64,000 nt of DNA from Rhizobium sp. BK399 (GTDB taxonomy: Bacteria; Pseudomonadota; Alphaproteobacteria; Rhizobiales; Rhizobiaceae), in the NCBI RefSeq assembly GCF_014194695.1, contig NZ_JACIAH010000002.1, positions 433,626 to 497,625 of the forward strand. The letters run 5' to 3'. Shown piece by piece: positions 15,988 through 25,689 of the stretch; the stretch's first letter is position 1; the number at the start of each line of letters is the position of its first letter. The notes beneath the pieces are model-generated. The model ran no database searches and was not told the DNA's origin. It saw only the letters and a list, made by a program, of their open reading frames with translations. The translations under genes were made by a program, and so were the position numbers.

Positions 15988-16928
15988 TGCTCGGAAGAAC
16001 TGCAAACGGACTCTACTGGATGTTCCGTTACATCGAGCGCGCCGAAAACATCGCGCGCCTTATCGATGCCGGCCTGCGCATGTCGCTGACCAGAAGCGGA
16101 ACCGGTGACGACGACTGGGACGGCGTCCTGCAAAGTGCTGGCGTCCGGGAAACCTTTGACGAGGGCCACAGCAAGCTGACGAGCGCCGATGCCATCGACT
16201 ACTTGCTGCGCGACCGCACCAATCCGTCGAGCGTCATGTCCTGCGTCGACTACGGGCGAAACAACGCCCGCATGGTGCGCACGGCACTGACCAGGGAAAC
16301 CTGGGAAGCGACGAACGAGTTCTGGATCGAACTCAAGTCCCTCCTTTCGAAGCGGCTGAAGCCGGCGGAGCTGCCGGAAGCGATCGATGCCATCAAGCAT
16401 CGCGCCGGGTTAATCCGCGGCGCCTTCCATGGCTCCATGCTCAGAAACGAGCTTTACAATTTCGCCCGTATCGGCACCTTCATCGAGCGCGCCGACAATA
16501 CCAGCCGCATTCTCGACGTGAAGTACTACGTACTCCTGCCGTCAGTCTCCGCTGTCGGCACGTCGATCGACAACATCCAGTGGGAGTCCATCCTGCGCTC
16601 GGTCTCCGCCCACCGCTCCTACAGCTGGGCTTATGACGGCGAATATCGCGCGATGAACATTGCCGACTTCCTGATCCTCAACGGCCAGATGCCCCGCTCA
16701 CTCGCCTATTGCTACGAAAAGATCGTCAGCGAGCTCGGCTATCTCGCCAAGGACTACGGCGAACGGCTGCCGGCGCACGACACGGCCGATTCCATCCGCA
16801 CGACGCTGCAGACGCGTGCCATCAAGGAGATCATGGATCAGGGCTTGCATGAGTTTCTGGAAGATTTCGTCACACGCAACAACCAGCTCGGCATGGAAAT
16901 TTCCGACGGTTACCGGTTCTATGCATAG
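15987..16928 (+). CDS. Alpha-E domain protein (DUF403)
   Basis: This 313-residue mainly helical protein starts MLGRTANGLYWMFRYIERAENIARLID, the signature of the alpha-E family that always accompanies circularly permuted ATP-grasp genes. A second characteristic stretch, FYNFARIGTFIERADNTSRILDVKYY-like (LYNFARIGTFIERADNTSR), lies near residue 155. The function is unknown; comparative genomics places it in a predicted peptide-modification system with ATP-grasp and transglutaminase partners. The start overlaps the ATP-grasp stop, and the transglutaminase gene follows after 11 nt. Confidence 0.9.
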   Translation: MLGRTANGLYWMFRYIERAENIARLIDAGLRMSLTRSGTGDDDWDGVLQSAGVRETFDEGHSKLTSADAIDYLLRDRTNPSSVMSCVDYGRNNARMVRTALTRETWEATNEFWIELKSLLSKRLKPAELPEAIDAIKHRAGLIRGAFHGSMLRNELYNFARIGTFIERADNTSRILDVKYYVLLPSVSAVGTSIDNIQWESILRSVSAHRSYSWAYDGEYRAMNIADFLILNGQMPRSLAYCYEKIVSELGYLAKDYGERLPAHDTADSIRTTLQTRAIKEIMDQGLHEFLEDFVTRNNQLGMEISDGYRFYA

Positions 16929-16939
16929 GCGGGCACGAC

Positions 16940-17764
16940 ATGAAGCTTAAGATCAGCCACGTCACGGAATACCATTATGAGGAACCGTCGGTCTTCTCGC
17001 TGCAGCGGCTGCGGCTAACACCGCCGACGGTGACAGGACAAACGATCCTCAACTGGTCGCTGCATGTCGAGGGTGCCAAGCCGGAGGTCGAGTATGACGA
17101 TCAGTTCGGCAACCACATCAACCTTGTCTCGCTCGAAGGCGAGCAGCAGGCGACACGGATCGTCGCCGAGGGCGAGGTCGAAACGGAAGATCGAAACGGT
17201 GTCCTTGGCCCTCACAGCGGCTTCTGCCCGCTGTGGCTTTTCCTGCGCGAGACGCCAAGGACGAAGCCCGGGAAACTCATCAAGGATCTGACCAAGAGCG
17301 TGAGCGGCGACAACGAGCTGGCACGCATGCACGCGCTGATGTCCGGCATCCACGAAATGGTGGCATACCGACCCGGCACCAGCGATACCGAAACGACAGC
17401 GGAGCAAGCGCTGGAGAAAAAGAGTGGTGTCTGCCAGGATCACGCCCATATCTTCGTCGCAGCCGCGCGGAGCCTTGGGGTGCCGGCTCGCTACGTCTCC
17501 GGCTATCTGATGATGGAAGAGAAGGTGGAGCAGGCTGCAACCCACGCATGGGGCGAGGCGCATGTGGCCGGCCTCGGCTGGGTAGGCTTCGATCCCGCCA
17601 ACAACATCTGCCCCGATGCACGCTATGTGCGCGTCGCCTCCGGTCTCTGCTACCGCGATGCCGCCCCCGTTTCGGGCATGCGCATCGGCACGCCGGGGGA
17701 GAAACTCTCGGTCGTCGTCAAGGTAGAGGATCGGGGACAGATGCAGAGCCAGAGCCAGAGCTGA
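16940..17764 (+). CDS. Transglutaminase-like cysteine protease
   Basis: The 274-residue protein has the bacterial transglutaminase N-terminal beta domain (MKLKISHVTEYHYEEPSVFSLQ) followed by a papain-like core. The catalytic triad is visible as Cys165 in KSGVCQDHAHIF, His202 in ATHAWGEAHV and Asp218 in WVGFDPANN. No signal peptide is present, so it should act in the cytoplasm. It is the third gene of the ATP-grasp / alpha-E / transglutaminase operon, where it is predicted to cleave or cross-link a peptide made by the ATP-grasp enzyme. A bidirectional hairpin follows. Confidence 0.9.
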   Translation: MKLKISHVTEYHYEEPSVFSLQRLRLTPPTVTGQTILNWSLHVEGAKPEVEYDDQFGNHINLVSLEGEQQATRIVAEGEVETEDRNGVLGPHSGFCPLWLFLRETPRTKPGKLIKDLTKSVSGDNELARMHALMSGIHEMVAYRPGTSDTETTAEQALEKKSGVCQDHAHIFVAAARSLGVPARYVSGYLMMEEKVEQAATHAWGEAHVAGLGWVGFDPANNICPDARYVRVASGLCYRDAAPVSGMRIGTPGEKLSVVVKVEDRGQMQSQSQS

Positions 17765-17789
17765 TCGGCTCACATCGGCAGGGTAAAGA

Positions 17790-17816
17790 ATGCGAGCCGC
17801 CGATGGCGGCTCGCAT
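17790..17816. terminator. Bidirectional terminator between convergent operons
   Basis: A 12-bp perfect inverted repeat (ATGCGAGCCGCC / GGCGGCTCGCAT, loop GAT) lies between the transglutaminase stop and the aldehyde dehydrogenase stop. On the minus strand it is followed by TTCTTT. Confidence 0.75.
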
Positions 17817-17830
17817 CGTCCTTGCAATCA

Positions 17831-19264
17831 CTAGGCCAGCGTATAAGCGGTCTTGACCGACGTATAGAATTCGGCCGCGTACTTGCCCTGCTCGCGCGGG
17901 CCATAGGACGATCCCTTGCGGCCGCCGAACGGGACGTGGAAATCCACACCCGCCGTCGGCAGGTTGACCATAACCATGCCGGCTTCGGAATTGCGCTTGA
18001 AATGCGTTGCATGCTTCAGGCTTGTCGTGGCGATACCGGCTGACAGGCCAAACGGCGTGTCGTTCGCCGTTGCCAGTGCCTCTTCGTAGTCCTTGACGCG
18101 GATCAACGAGACGACGGGTCCGAAGATCTCCTCACGGCTGATGCGCATCTGGTTGGTCGCTTCCGTAAATAGCGTCGGCTGCAGGTAGAAGCCAGGCGTC
18201 TCGCGGGTGATGAGCTCGCCGCCGAAGGCAAGCTTGGCGCCTTCCTTCCTGCCGATCTCGATATAATCGGTATCGGTCTTCAGCTGCTTTTCATCGACGA
18301 CAGGGCCGATATGCGTGCCCGTCTTCATTGCGTTGTCGACGACCAGCGTCTTCAGCTTTTCCGTCAGCGCCGCGACGAACTTGTCGTGGATGCCTTCGGT
18401 GACGATCAGGCGCGAGGACGCCGTGCAGCGCTGGCCGGTGGAGAAGAAGCCCGAGTTGGCGGCAGCTTCGACGGCGACGGTGAGGTCCGCGTCATCGAGA
18501 ACCACCATCGGGTTCTTGCCGCCCATTTCCAGCTGGAACTTGCGATTATGCTCGATCGAGGCGCTCGCGACGCGTCGGCCGGTGCCGGTGGAACCTGTAA
18601 AGGTAATGCCGGTGACGTCGGGGCTGTCGAGCATCGCCTGGCCGACCACCGAGCCCTTGCCCATGACGAGGTTCAAGACGCCCTTCGGCAGGCCGGCGCG
18701 ATGCAGGATGTCGACGATCGCCCAGGAGCAGCCCGGAACAAGTTCGGCCGGCTTGAAGACGATGGTGTTGCCGTAGCACAGCGCCGGTGCGATCTTCCAG
18801 GCTGGGATCGCGATCGGGAAATTCCAGGGCGTGATGATACCGATGACGCCGAGCGGATCACGGGTGATCTCGACGCCGATGTTTGGCCGAACCGACGGGA
18901 TAACCTCGCCTGCAAGCCGCAGCGCCTCGCCTGCAAAGAATTCAAAGATCTGTGAGGCGCGGATGGTCTCGCCGATCGCTTCCGGAAGCGTCTTGCCCTC
19001 TTCGCGCGCAAGCAACGCCCCAAGCTCGTCCTTGCGAGCCATGATCTCGTCGCCAGCCTTCTTCAGGATGACGTGGCGTTCCCAGATGCCGGAACGCGAC
19101 CAGGCAGGAAAGGCTGCCTTGGCGGCCGCGATGGCATTTCTGGTGTCTTCAGCCGTGCCGTCGGCATAGAGGCCAACAACCTCGTTGGTGTCAGACGGAT
19201 TGATGTTCTTGGTCGCGTCCGAGCCGACCCATTCGCCGGCGATGAGATTTTGATAGATGGTCAT
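17831..19264 (-). CDS. NAD(P)-dependent aldehyde dehydrogenase, probable 2-oxoglutarate semialdehyde dehydrogenase
   Basis: The 477-residue enzyme has the aldehyde dehydrogenase motifs TPWNFPIAIPAWKIAPAL, FTGSTGTGRRV (cofactor site), the catalytic Glu in FQLEMGGKNP and the catalytic Cys in STGQRCTASSR. It is the last gene after chvE-gguA-gguB-gguC, 74 nt downstream of gguC. Paired with an AraD1-type protein it fits the oxidative pentose route in which L-2-keto-3-deoxy-pentonate is converted through 2-oxoglutarate semialdehyde to 2-oxoglutarate. The substrate is inferred from context; succinate-semialdehyde dehydrogenase is possible. Confidence 0.82.
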   Translation of the reverse strand: MTIYQNLIAGEWVGSDATKNINPSDTNEVVGLYADGTAEDTRNAIAAAKAAFPAWSRSGIWERHVILKKAGDEIMARKDELGALLAREEGKTLPEAIGETIRASQIFEFFAGEALRLAGEVIPSVRPNIGVEITRDPLGVIGIITPWNFPIAIPAWKIAPALCYGNTIVFKPAELVPGCSWAIVDILHRAGLPKGVLNLVMGKGSVVGQAMLDSPDVTGITFTGSTGTGRRVASASIEHNRKFQLEMGGKNPMVVLDDADLTVAVEAAANSGFFSTGQRCTASSRLIVTEGIHDKFVAALTEKLKTLVVDNAMKTGTHIGPVVDEKQLKTDTDYIEIGRKEGAKLAFGGELITRETPGFYLQPTLFTEATNQMRISREEIFGPVVSLIRVKDYEEALATANDTPFGLSAGIATTSLKHATHFKRNSEAGMVMVNLPTAGVDFHVPFGGRKGSSYGPREQGKYAAEFYTSVKTAYTLA

Positions 19265-19284
19265 GGCCCGATGAGGCCTCCTTT

Positions 19285-19327
19285 ACCGTTTTTTGAAAAA
19301 CGGTCCGGCCGCCGAAGCGGCGGCCGG
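19285..19327 (-). terminator. Tandem hairpins between gguC and the aldehyde dehydrogenase gene
   Basis: Read leftward, a 9-bp stem CCGGCCGCC / GGCGGCCGG (19305-19327) is followed directly by ACCGTTTTT, which itself pairs with AAAAACGGT (19285-19304). The first hairpin plus T run looks like a partial terminator, so the dehydrogenase may be read through at reduced level. Confidence 0.6.
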
Positions 19328-19338
19328 GCCTTGCGAAA

Positions 19339-20343
19339 TCAGAGCTGCTTGACAGCAATCTCTTCTTCGGCAGCAATCTTCAGAGGGTTGCGCAGCGGCA
19401 GGCCGAACTCGGCGACTTCGATTTCGAAGACATCGCCCTCTTCCGCCTTGATGCCTTCAGCGAAGGACAGCGTCGCGGTGCCGAACATGTGGACGTGAAC
19501 GTCGCCGGGCACACGGAACAGGCCGTACTTGAAGTGGTGGTATTCGAGGTTCGCGAAGGTGTGCGACATGTTCGCCTCGCCCGACAGGAAGGGCTTCTCG
19601 AAGATCACCTTGTCACCGCGCTTGATGCGCGAGGTGCCGCGGATGTCGTCCGGCGCGGCGCCGATGCGGATTTCCGGGCCGAAGCTTGCCGGGCGCAGTT
19701 TGGAGTGCGCGAGGTAGAGATAGTTGATCCGCTCGGTGACGTGGTCGGAGAACTCGTTCGACAGCGCAAAACCGATCCGGAAAGGCGTGCCGTCTTCAGC
19801 GATGACATAAATGCCGGCCATCTCAGGTTCTTCGCCACCGTCGAGCGCGAAGGACGGGGAAACGAGCGGAGTGCCAGGAGCAGCCGAACCGTAGCCGTTG
19901 CCCTTGTAGAACCACTCAGGCTGCACGCCCTTCTCGCCGGCTTTCGGCTTGCCGTTCTCAAGACCCATCTTGAACATCTTCATCGAGTCGGTGAGCGTTT
20001 CCTCAGCCGCCTCGGAGGTCTTCTTGTGCATGGAGTCGCGCGTTGCGGCCGAGCCCAGATGCGTCAGACCGGTGCCCGTCAGATGCAGATGCGCAGCGTC
20101 AGGATGCGTCATCGGCGGCAGGAACTTGCCTTCGGCATAAGCCTTTTCGAGATCGACGGCATCACCGAGACCATGCGCCTCGATCACCGCTGCGAGCGAC
20201 TTGCCGCCGTTTGCGGCTTCCATGGCCAGCGCATAGACGCTGCCGGCGTTCTTGACGGCTTTCGCGGTACCGCCCGGCTCGCGCACGGCGACGATGATCT
20301 CTCCGTTCGAACCCTTGATCTGCGAAATGAGCACGGTCTTCAT
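19339..20343 (-). CDS. gguC: AraD1-family (FAH-fold) protein GguC
   Basis: The 334-residue protein has the fumarylacetoacetate-hydrolase-like fold; the N-terminus MKTVLISQIKGSNGE and the stretch GAAPDDIRGTSRIKRGDKV match GguC/AraD1 proteins. The family includes L-2-keto-3-deoxyarabonate dehydratase. In Agrobacterium gguC follows chvE-gguA-gguB, as here. The leading AAAAAAGG abuts the ATG, so the ribosome-site spacing is unusually short. Its presence next to an aldehyde dehydrogenase suggests oxidative degradation of the sugars imported by ChvE-GguAB. Confidence 0.85.
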   Translation of the reverse strand: MKTVLISQIKGSNGEIIVAVREPGGTAKAVKNAGSVYALAMEAANGGKSLAAVIEAHGLGDAVDLEKAYAEGKFLPPMTHPDAAHLHLTGTGLTHLGSAATRDSMHKKTSEAAEETLTDSMKMFKMGLENGKPKAGEKGVQPEWFYKGNGYGSAAPGTPLVSPSFALDGGEEPEMAGIYVIAEDGTPFRIGFALSNEFSDHVTERINYLYLAHSKLRPASFGPEIRIGAAPDDIRGTSRIKRGDKVIFEKPFLSGEANMSHTFANLEYHHFKYGLFRVPGDVHVHMFGTATLSFAEGIKAEEGDVFEIEVAEFGLPLRNPLKIAAEEEIAVKQL

Positions 20344-20373
20344 CCTTTTTTCGATTGCGCGGAAAATGCTCCG

Positions 20374-20404
20374 CCAATCCGGCTCCCTGAAGGCGCCGGA
20401 TTGG
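20374..20404 (-). other. Intercistronic hairpin between gguB and gguC
   Basis: Perfect 10-bp inverted repeat CCAATCCGGC / GCCGGATTGG with an 11-nt loop and no T tract. It may stabilise the upstream message or partially attenuate gguC. Confidence 0.55.
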
Positions 20405-20446
20405 TAAGTTCACATGACTGCGAATGCCTGGGCAGCGCCGAAGCGC

Positions 20447-21655
20447 TTAGCCCTTGTTCTTGTTGTAAACGTCGAAGAAGACGGCAGCGAGAAGCACCAA
20501 TCCCTTGACCATCTGCTGGAAGTCGATGCCGAGGCCGACGATCGACATGCCGTTGTTCATGACGCCCATGATGAACGCGCCGATGACGGCACCGGTGATC
20601 TTGCCAACGCCGCCGGATGCCGAAGCACCGCCGATGAAGCAGGCTGCGATAACATCCAGCTCGAAGCCGACGCCCGCCTTCGGCGTTGCCGAGTTCAGGC
20701 GGGCCGCGATGATCATGCCGGCGAGACCGGCCAGAACGCCCATGTTGACGAAGGTGAAGAAGCTCAGGCGCTCGGTGTTGATACCCGAAAGCTTGGTGGC
20801 CTTTTCATTGCCGCCCATGGCGTAGATGCGGCGACCGATCGTGGTGCGGCGCGTCACGAAGGCGTAGGCCGCGATCAGCACGAGCATGACGACGAGAACG
20901 TTCGGCAGGCCCTTGTAGCTGGACAACTGATAGCCGAGGAACAGGATCGCCAGCGAAAGAATGAGGTTCTGACCGATGAAGAAGCTCATCGGCTCCACAT
21001 CGATGCCATGGCTCTCGTTGACCTTGCGGCGACGCCAGGCGAGATAAAAGAGGACGACAGTTCCGAGAACGGTCAGGACTAGCGACGTCGAATGGAGCGG
21101 AATTCCGCCGATATCGATCATGTCGCCCGGCAGGAAGCCCGTCGAGATGACCTGGAAATCCTTCGGGAACGGGCCGATGTTCTTGCCGCCGAGAACGAAC
21201 AGCGTGAGGCCGCGGAAGACGAGCATGCCGGCGAGCGTTACGATGAAGGCCGGAATCCGGTGATACGCAATCCAGTAGCCCTGCGCGGCGCCGATGGCGC
21301 CACCGATGATCAGGCAGAGAATGCCCGCAAGCACGAAGTTCATCTGCCAGTTGACGGTCATGATAGCCGCCACCGCGCCGACGAAGGCGACGATGGAGCC
21401 GACCGACAAATCGATATGCCCCGCCACGATGACAAGCAGCATGCCGAGCGCCATGATGACGATAAACGAGTTCTGCAGAACAAGGTTCGTCAGGTTGACC
21501 GGCTTGAACAGGATGCCGCCCGTATAGAACTGGAAGAACACCATGATCGCGACAAGCGCGATGAGCATGCCGTACTCACGGATGTTACCGCGGATGTAGT
21601 CCGCAACGGAAACGACGTTGCTCTCTTCGGTGGCGGAAGGGTTGACCGGGGTCAT
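20447..21655 (-). CDS. gguB: Sugar ABC transporter permease GguB
   Basis: The 402-residue polytopic membrane protein is the permease of the multiple-sugar ABC importer. It contains the CUT2 landmarks [39 protein letters not shown], the coupling segment [24 protein letters not shown] and [18 protein letters not shown]. The ATG overlaps the gguA stop by four bases. With ChvE and GguA it should import galactose, glucose, arabinose and related sugars. Confidence 0.93.
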   Translation of the reverse strand: MTPVNPSATEESNVVSVADYIRGNIREYGMLIALVAIMVFFQFYTGGILFKPVNLTNLVLQNSFIVIMALGMLLVIVAGHIDLSVGSIVAFVGAVAAIMTVNWQMNFVLAGILCLIIGGAIGAAQGYWIAYHRIPAFIVTLAGMLVFRGLTLFVLGGKNIGPFPKDFQVISTGFLPGDMIDIGGIPLHSTSLVLTVLGTVVLFYLAWRRRKVNESHGIDVEPMSFFIGQNLILSLAILFLGYQLSSYKGLPNVLVVMLVLIAAYAFVTRRTTIGRRIYAMGGNEKATKLSGINTERLSFFTFVNMGVLAGLAGMIIAARLNSATPKAGVGFELDVIAACFIGGASASGGVGKITGAVIGAFIMGVMNNGMSIVGLGIDFQQMVKGLVLLAAVFFDVYNKNKG

Positions 21656-23190
21656 TGTTTCTTCTCCCCTGAGCGCATGATAGCGCGCATGATGGTTTCT
21701 TGGCTCGCCTCTCCCTTTGGCAGTTCCGCAACGATACGCCCTTCATTCATGACGTAGATGCGGTCGCACGTGCCAAGGAGCTCCGGCATTTCCGATGAGA
21801 TCATCAGAACGCCTTTGCCATCGGCGGCGAGCTGGTTGATGATAGTATAGATTTCGTATTTTGCACCGACATCGATACCGCGAGTGGGCTCGTCGAGGAT
21901 CAAAACGTCGGGATCGGAAAACAGCCACTTCGACAGCACGACCTTTTGCTGGTTGCCACCCGAAAGATTGACCGCCTCCTGGAAGATGCTGGAGCTGCGG
22001 ATGCGAAGCTTCGAGCGATAATCCGACGCGATCTTGGATTCCTTGATGGTGTCGATGACCGTGCCGCTCGACACGCCAGCCAGATTGGCAAGCGTCGTGT
22101 TGTGCACGATGTTTTCGCCGAGCACGAGACCGAGATGCTTGCGATCCTCGGTTACGTAGGCGAGACCGGCATCGATCGCCCTGCGAACGGTGCTGACATC
22201 GACGGACTTGCCGTGCATGAAGACGTCGCCGTGGATCTTGTGACCGTAGGACTTGCCGAACAGGCTCATGGCGAATTCAGTGCGTCCGGCGCCCATCAAT
22301 CCCGCGATGCCGACCACCTCGCCCTTGCGGACGGTGACGTTGATGTTGTGAAGGACCTGGCGGTCACGGTGGTGCTGGTGGTAAGCGTTCCAGTTCTTCA
22401 CCTCGAGGATCGTCTCGCCGATCGGCACGGAGCGCGGCGGATAACGATCGGCGAGCTCGCGGCCCACCATGTTCTTGATGATGATGTCTTCGCTGATCTC
22501 TTCGGTCTGACAGTCGAGTGTCTTGACCGTCATGCCGTCGCGCAGAACCGTGATCTGGTCGGCGACCTTGCGCACTTCGTTGAGCTTGTGCGTGATGATG
22601 ATCGACGTCAGGCCCTGGTTGCGGAATTCGATGAGGAGCTCGAGCAGCGCATCGGAATCCTTTTCGTTGAGCGACGCTGTCGGCTCATCAAGGATGAGCA
22701 GCTTCACGCTCTTCGAAAGCGCCTTGGCGATTTCGACAAGCTGCTGCTTGCCGACGCCGATGTCGGTAACAAGCGTTTCCGGCGACTCCTTGAGGCCGAC
22801 CTTGCTCAGCAGCTCTTTCGTGCGCTTGAAGGCTTCCTGCCACTTGATGATGCCGTTCTGGGCGACTTCGTTGCCGAGGAAGATGTTTTCGGCGATCGAC
22901 AGGAGCGGCACGAGCGCCAGCTCCTGGTGAATGATGACGATGCCGATTTCCTCGGAGTCCTTGAGCGCCTTGAAATGACGGACGTCGCCTTCATAAACGA
23001 TGTCACCGTCGTAGGTTCCGGCCGGGTACACGCCGGAGAGAACTTTCATCAGGGTCGACTTTCCGGCCCCGTTTTCACCCACCAATGCGTGGATTTCACC
23101 TTGCCGAACCTTGAGGTTCACATTCTCAAGCGCCTTCACGCCCGGGAACGTCTTGGTGATGTTCCGCATTTCGAGGATTGTATTGTCCAT
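21652..23190 (-). CDS. gguA: Sugar ABC transporter ATPase GguA (two nucleotide-binding domains)
   Basis: The 512-residue ATPase has two ABC domains, typical of CUT2 sugar importers. The first has Walker [10 protein letters not shown], signature region [13 protein letters not shown] and Walker [12 protein letters not shown]. The second has a degenerate Walker A (GLMGAGRTE), signature LSGGNQQK and [12 protein letters not shown]. The start at 23190 ([22 protein letters not shown]) gives the family length; the 32-codon upstream extension is not family-like. It lies 99 nt after chvE and overlaps gguB. Confidence 0.94.
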   Translation of the reverse strand: MDNTILEMRNITKTFPGVKALENVNLKVRQGEIHALVGENGAGKSTLMKVLSGVYPAGTYDGDIVYEGDVRHFKALKDSEEIGIVIIHQELALVPLLSIAENIFLGNEVAQNGIIKWQEAFKRTKELLSKVGLKESPETLVTDIGVGKQQLVEIAKALSKSVKLLILDEPTASLNEKDSDALLELLIEFRNQGLTSIIITHKLNEVRKVADQITVLRDGMTVKTLDCQTEEISEDIIIKNMVGRELADRYPPRSVPIGETILEVKNWNAYHQHHRDRQVLHNINVTVRKGEVVGIAGLMGAGRTEFAMSLFGKSYGHKIHGDVFMHGKSVDVSTVRRAIDAGLAYVTEDRKHLGLVLGENIVHNTTLANLAGVSSGTVIDTIKESKIASDYRSKLRIRSSSIFQEAVNLSGGNQQKVVLSKWLFSDPDVLILDEPTRGIDVGAKYEIYTIINQLAADGKGVLMISSEMPELLGTCDRIYVMNEGRIVAELPKGEASQETIMRAIMRSGEKKQ

Positions 23191-23245
23191 GGTCAAAATC
23201 CAGCGCCAGCAGCCGAGAGGGGCGCGGCGATCATAAAATTGAAGA

Positions 23246-23272
23246 CCGGAACCCGCAAGCAGCAGGTTCCGG
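23246..23272 (-). other. Intercistronic hairpin between chvE and gguA
   Basis: CCGGAACC pairs with GGTTCCGG around an 11-nt loop, 17 nt after the chvE stop, with no T tract. Such a hairpin after a binding-protein gene commonly protects that part of the message from 3' decay. Confidence 0.6.
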
Positions 23273-23289
23273 CCAACGTGGTACAATTA

Positions 23290-24354
23290 TTACTTCAGCT
23301 GGTCAGCCTTGTAGTAACCGCCTTCGACGAGGATCTTCTCGTAGTTGGTCTTGTCAACTGCGACCGGGGTCAGCAGGTAGGACGGAACGACCTTGACGCC
23401 GTTGTCGTAGGTCTTGGTGTCGTTGACTTCAGGCTCCTTGCCTTCCATCAGAGCGTTGACCATGCCGACGGTAACCTTTGCGAGGTCACGGGTGTCCTTG
23501 AAGATCGTGGAGTGCTGCTCGCCAGCGATGATCGACTTGACCGACGGAACTTCAGCGTCCTGGCCGGAAACGACCGGGAGCGGCTGATCGCCAGAGCCGT
23601 AGCCGACGCCCTTCAACGACGAGATGATGCCGATGGACAGACCGTCGTAAGGCGACAGAACTGCATTGACCTTCGCGTCGGTGTAGTTAGCCGAGAGCAG
23701 GTTGTCCATACGAGCCTGGGCCGTTGCCGGGTCCCAACGCAGCGTACCAACCTTGTCCATGCCGGTCTGGCCAGACTTTACGACGAGCTTGCCGCTGTCG
23801 ATGTAAGGCTGCAGAACGGACATTGCGCCATCATAGAAGAAGAAGGCGTTGTTGTCGTCCGGCGAACCGCCGAAGAGTTCGATGTTGAACGGGCCCTTGC
23901 CATCCTTGAGGCCGAGGGCGTCAACGATAGAGGTTGCCTGCAGAACGCCGACCTTGAAGTTGTCGAACGTCGCGTAGTAGTCGACGTTGCCCGAGTCGCG
24001 GATCAGACGGTCATAAGCGATGACCTTGATGCCTGCGTCGTGAGCCTTCTGGAGAACGTCGGAAAGCGTCGTGCCGTCGATAGCGGCGATGACGAGAACC
24101 TTGACGCCCTTGGTGACCATGTTCTCAATCTGAGACAGCTGGTTCGGAATGTCGTCGTCAGCGTACTGCAGATCGGTGCTGTAGCCAGCGTCCTGGAGCT
24201 GCTTGACGATGTTGTTACCGTCATCGATCCAGCGAGCGGACGACTTCGTGGGCATTGCAATGCCGACAGTCCCCTTGTCGGCTGCCATAGCCGGCATTAC
24301 GAACGAAGCGACGCCAAAGGCCGCCGCTGCCATCAACGAGATAATGGATTTCAT
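23290..24354 (-). CDS. chvE: Periplasmic multiple-sugar-binding protein ChvE
   Basis: The 354-residue protein has a signal peptide ([26 protein letters not shown]) and a periplasmic binding fold: [63 protein letters not shown]. Length and sequence match ChvE of Agrobacterium, which binds galactose, arabinose, glucose and acidic sugars, and in pathogens signals to VirA. The start at 24354 has AGGGAGAG upstream. Here it heads the chvE-gguABC operon and is divergent from gbpR. Confidence 0.94.
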   Translation of the reverse strand: MKSIISLMAAAAFGVASFVMPAMAADKGTVGIAMPTKSSARWIDDGNNIVKQLQDAGYSTDLQYADDDIPNQLSQIENMVTKGVKVLVIAAIDGTTLSDVLQKAHDAGIKVIAYDRLIRDSGNVDYYATFDNFKVGVLQATSIVDALGLKDGKGPFNIELFGGSPDDNNAFFFYDGAMSVLQPYIDSGKLVVKSGQTGMDKVGTLRWDPATAQARMDNLLSANYTDAKVNAVLSPYDGLSIGIISSLKGVGYGSGDQPLPVVSGQDAEVPSVKSIIAGEQHSTIFKDTRDLAKVTVGMVNALMEGKEPEVNDTKTYDNGVKVVPSYLLTPVAVDKTNYEKILVEGGYYKADQLK

Positions 24355-24529
24355 ATCTCTCTCTCCCTTAGTTAATAAACGCACGGACGAAAAATCGCCC
24401 GCCCCGAAACTGTGGCAGGTTCCGTCTTGGATAATACTTCAGATGGTGAGAAACGAAGTAGGTCTCCTCCACGCTCTCACACGTGTTGAGTGCCAACCAG
24501 CACACGGCGGCAAACTGGTATGGATTCCT

Positions 24530-24584
24530 ATAACTGTCAAATAGAATAACTGGCAAAGTGCATAACAATTTTGGTATATCGTTA
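24530..24584. promoter_or_regulatory. Phased ATAAC repeats in the chvE-gbpR intergenic region
   Basis: ATAAC occurs at 24530, 24546 and 24562, exactly 16 nt apart; the first two extend as ATAACTGtCAAA and ATAACTGgCAAA. The third starts an inverted pair TAAC-N14-GTTA (24563-24584). Position between divergent chvE and gbpR suggests a GbpR binding or promoter region. This is an inference from repetition. Confidence 0.5.
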
Positions 24585-24627
24585 AAAAGTATTACTTTTG
24601 ATGGAACACGGTTGGGAGGCCGCAACC

Positions 24628-25635
24628 ATGACGATTATTTCGGACCCGCAGACGCATGCCCATGTGGACATTCACACGGATATTTTCGGTGATGACGCCC
24701 TTCTGAGATCGGGGCTTAAACTGAATCACCTGCGGATGATCGTCGCAATCGAAGATAGCGGTCAAATTTCAGCCGCGGCCGAAGCGCTGAACATTTCGCA
24801 GCCGGCCGCCTCGCGAATCCTGTCGGAAATGGAGTCGATCGTGAAGACGCCGCTCTATGAGCGCGTCGCGCGTGGTGTGGTTCTGACGACCTTCGGACAG
24901 GCGCTCGCACGGCGCGCGCGAAAGATCATGCTGGAACTGCGCGAAGCTGGCCGCGAAATTGCAGAATTGAAGACGGGCAAGGGCGGCGCGGTCTTCATCG
25001 GCGCGGTTACGGCGCCAGCCATGAGCCTTGTCGTGCCGGCGATCAAGCGTGTCAGAACGGCTCTCCCCGGCATCGAGGTGACTATCCAGGTCGAAACGAG
25101 CAACGTGCTGGCGCGGGAGCTGCTCGCCGCCCGGCACGACTTCATCATCAGCCGTATTCCTGACGACCTCAATCCGCGCTTGTTCCAGGTCCAAGAGATC
25201 GGCGTGGAGAAGGCCTGCCTGATCGTCCGGGGCGGTCATCCGCTGCTCAAGAAGAAGGTGGCGTCCCTCGATGACCTCCCGCGCTATGATTGGGTCTTCC
25301 AGCCTGCAGGTACTTTGCTGCGCCGGACGATCGAGGACCTGTTCCTGGCGCGCGGTGTGTCGCTGCCGGAAAATATCGTCAACACCTCGTCGCTGCTGCT
25401 TACCTGCGCGACAGTTTGCCAGACCGATGCAATCGCACCTATCGCGCTCGACGTGGCACAGTTCCTGGCGTCCCACAAATCAAAGGCTTCGGATGTCCGG
25501 GTGCTGCCGATCGACTTTGACATCAACGTCAGGCCGTACAGCCTGATCACAGTGAAGGAGCGCGCCCTGCCCCCGAGTGCACGGCTGCTTTATGATCTGG
25601 TGCTGGCCGAGAGCAAAAAAGTCGCCGCCGCGTGA
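24628..25635 (+). CDS. gbpR: LysR-type regulator of chvE, GbpR
   Basis: The 335-residue regulator has an N-terminal LysR helix-turn-helix near residues 30-90 (LKLNHLRMIVAIEDSGQISAAAEALNISQPAASRILSEME) and a C-terminal periplasmic-binding-like effector domain. It is divergent from chvE, the arrangement of Agrobacterium gbpR, whose product activates chvE in response to sugars bound by the cell. ATG 24628 is chosen because GGGAGG lies 8 nt upstream; a longer frame from 24598 is possible. The 28-residue N-terminal extension before the DNA-binding domain is long for the family. Confidence 0.9.
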   Translation: MTIISDPQTHAHVDIHTDIFGDDALLRSGLKLNHLRMIVAIEDSGQISAAAEALNISQPAASRILSEMESIVKTPLYERVARGVVLTTFGQALARRARKIMLELREAGREIAELKTGKGGAVFIGAVTAPAMSLVVPAIKRVRTALPGIEVTIQVETSNVLARELLAARHDFIISRIPDDLNPRLFQVQEIGVEKACLIVRGGHPLLKKKVASLDDLPRYDWVFQPAGTLLRRTIEDLFLARGVSLPENIVNTSSLLLTCATVCQTDAIAPIALDVAQFLASHKSKASDVRVLPIDFDINVRPYSLITVKERALPPSARLLYDLVLAESKKVAAA

Positions 25636-25689
25636 CAAGCTCGGCACCACCTTGCTCGGGTCTAATGCGCGCCTCCAAGGGAGGCAATC

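Noticed and set aside
21946..24375. 809-codon rightward frame opposite gguA and chvE
   Set aside because: It lies across two clear leftward genes and their spacer and has no recognisable domain; long antisense frames are common at this GC content.
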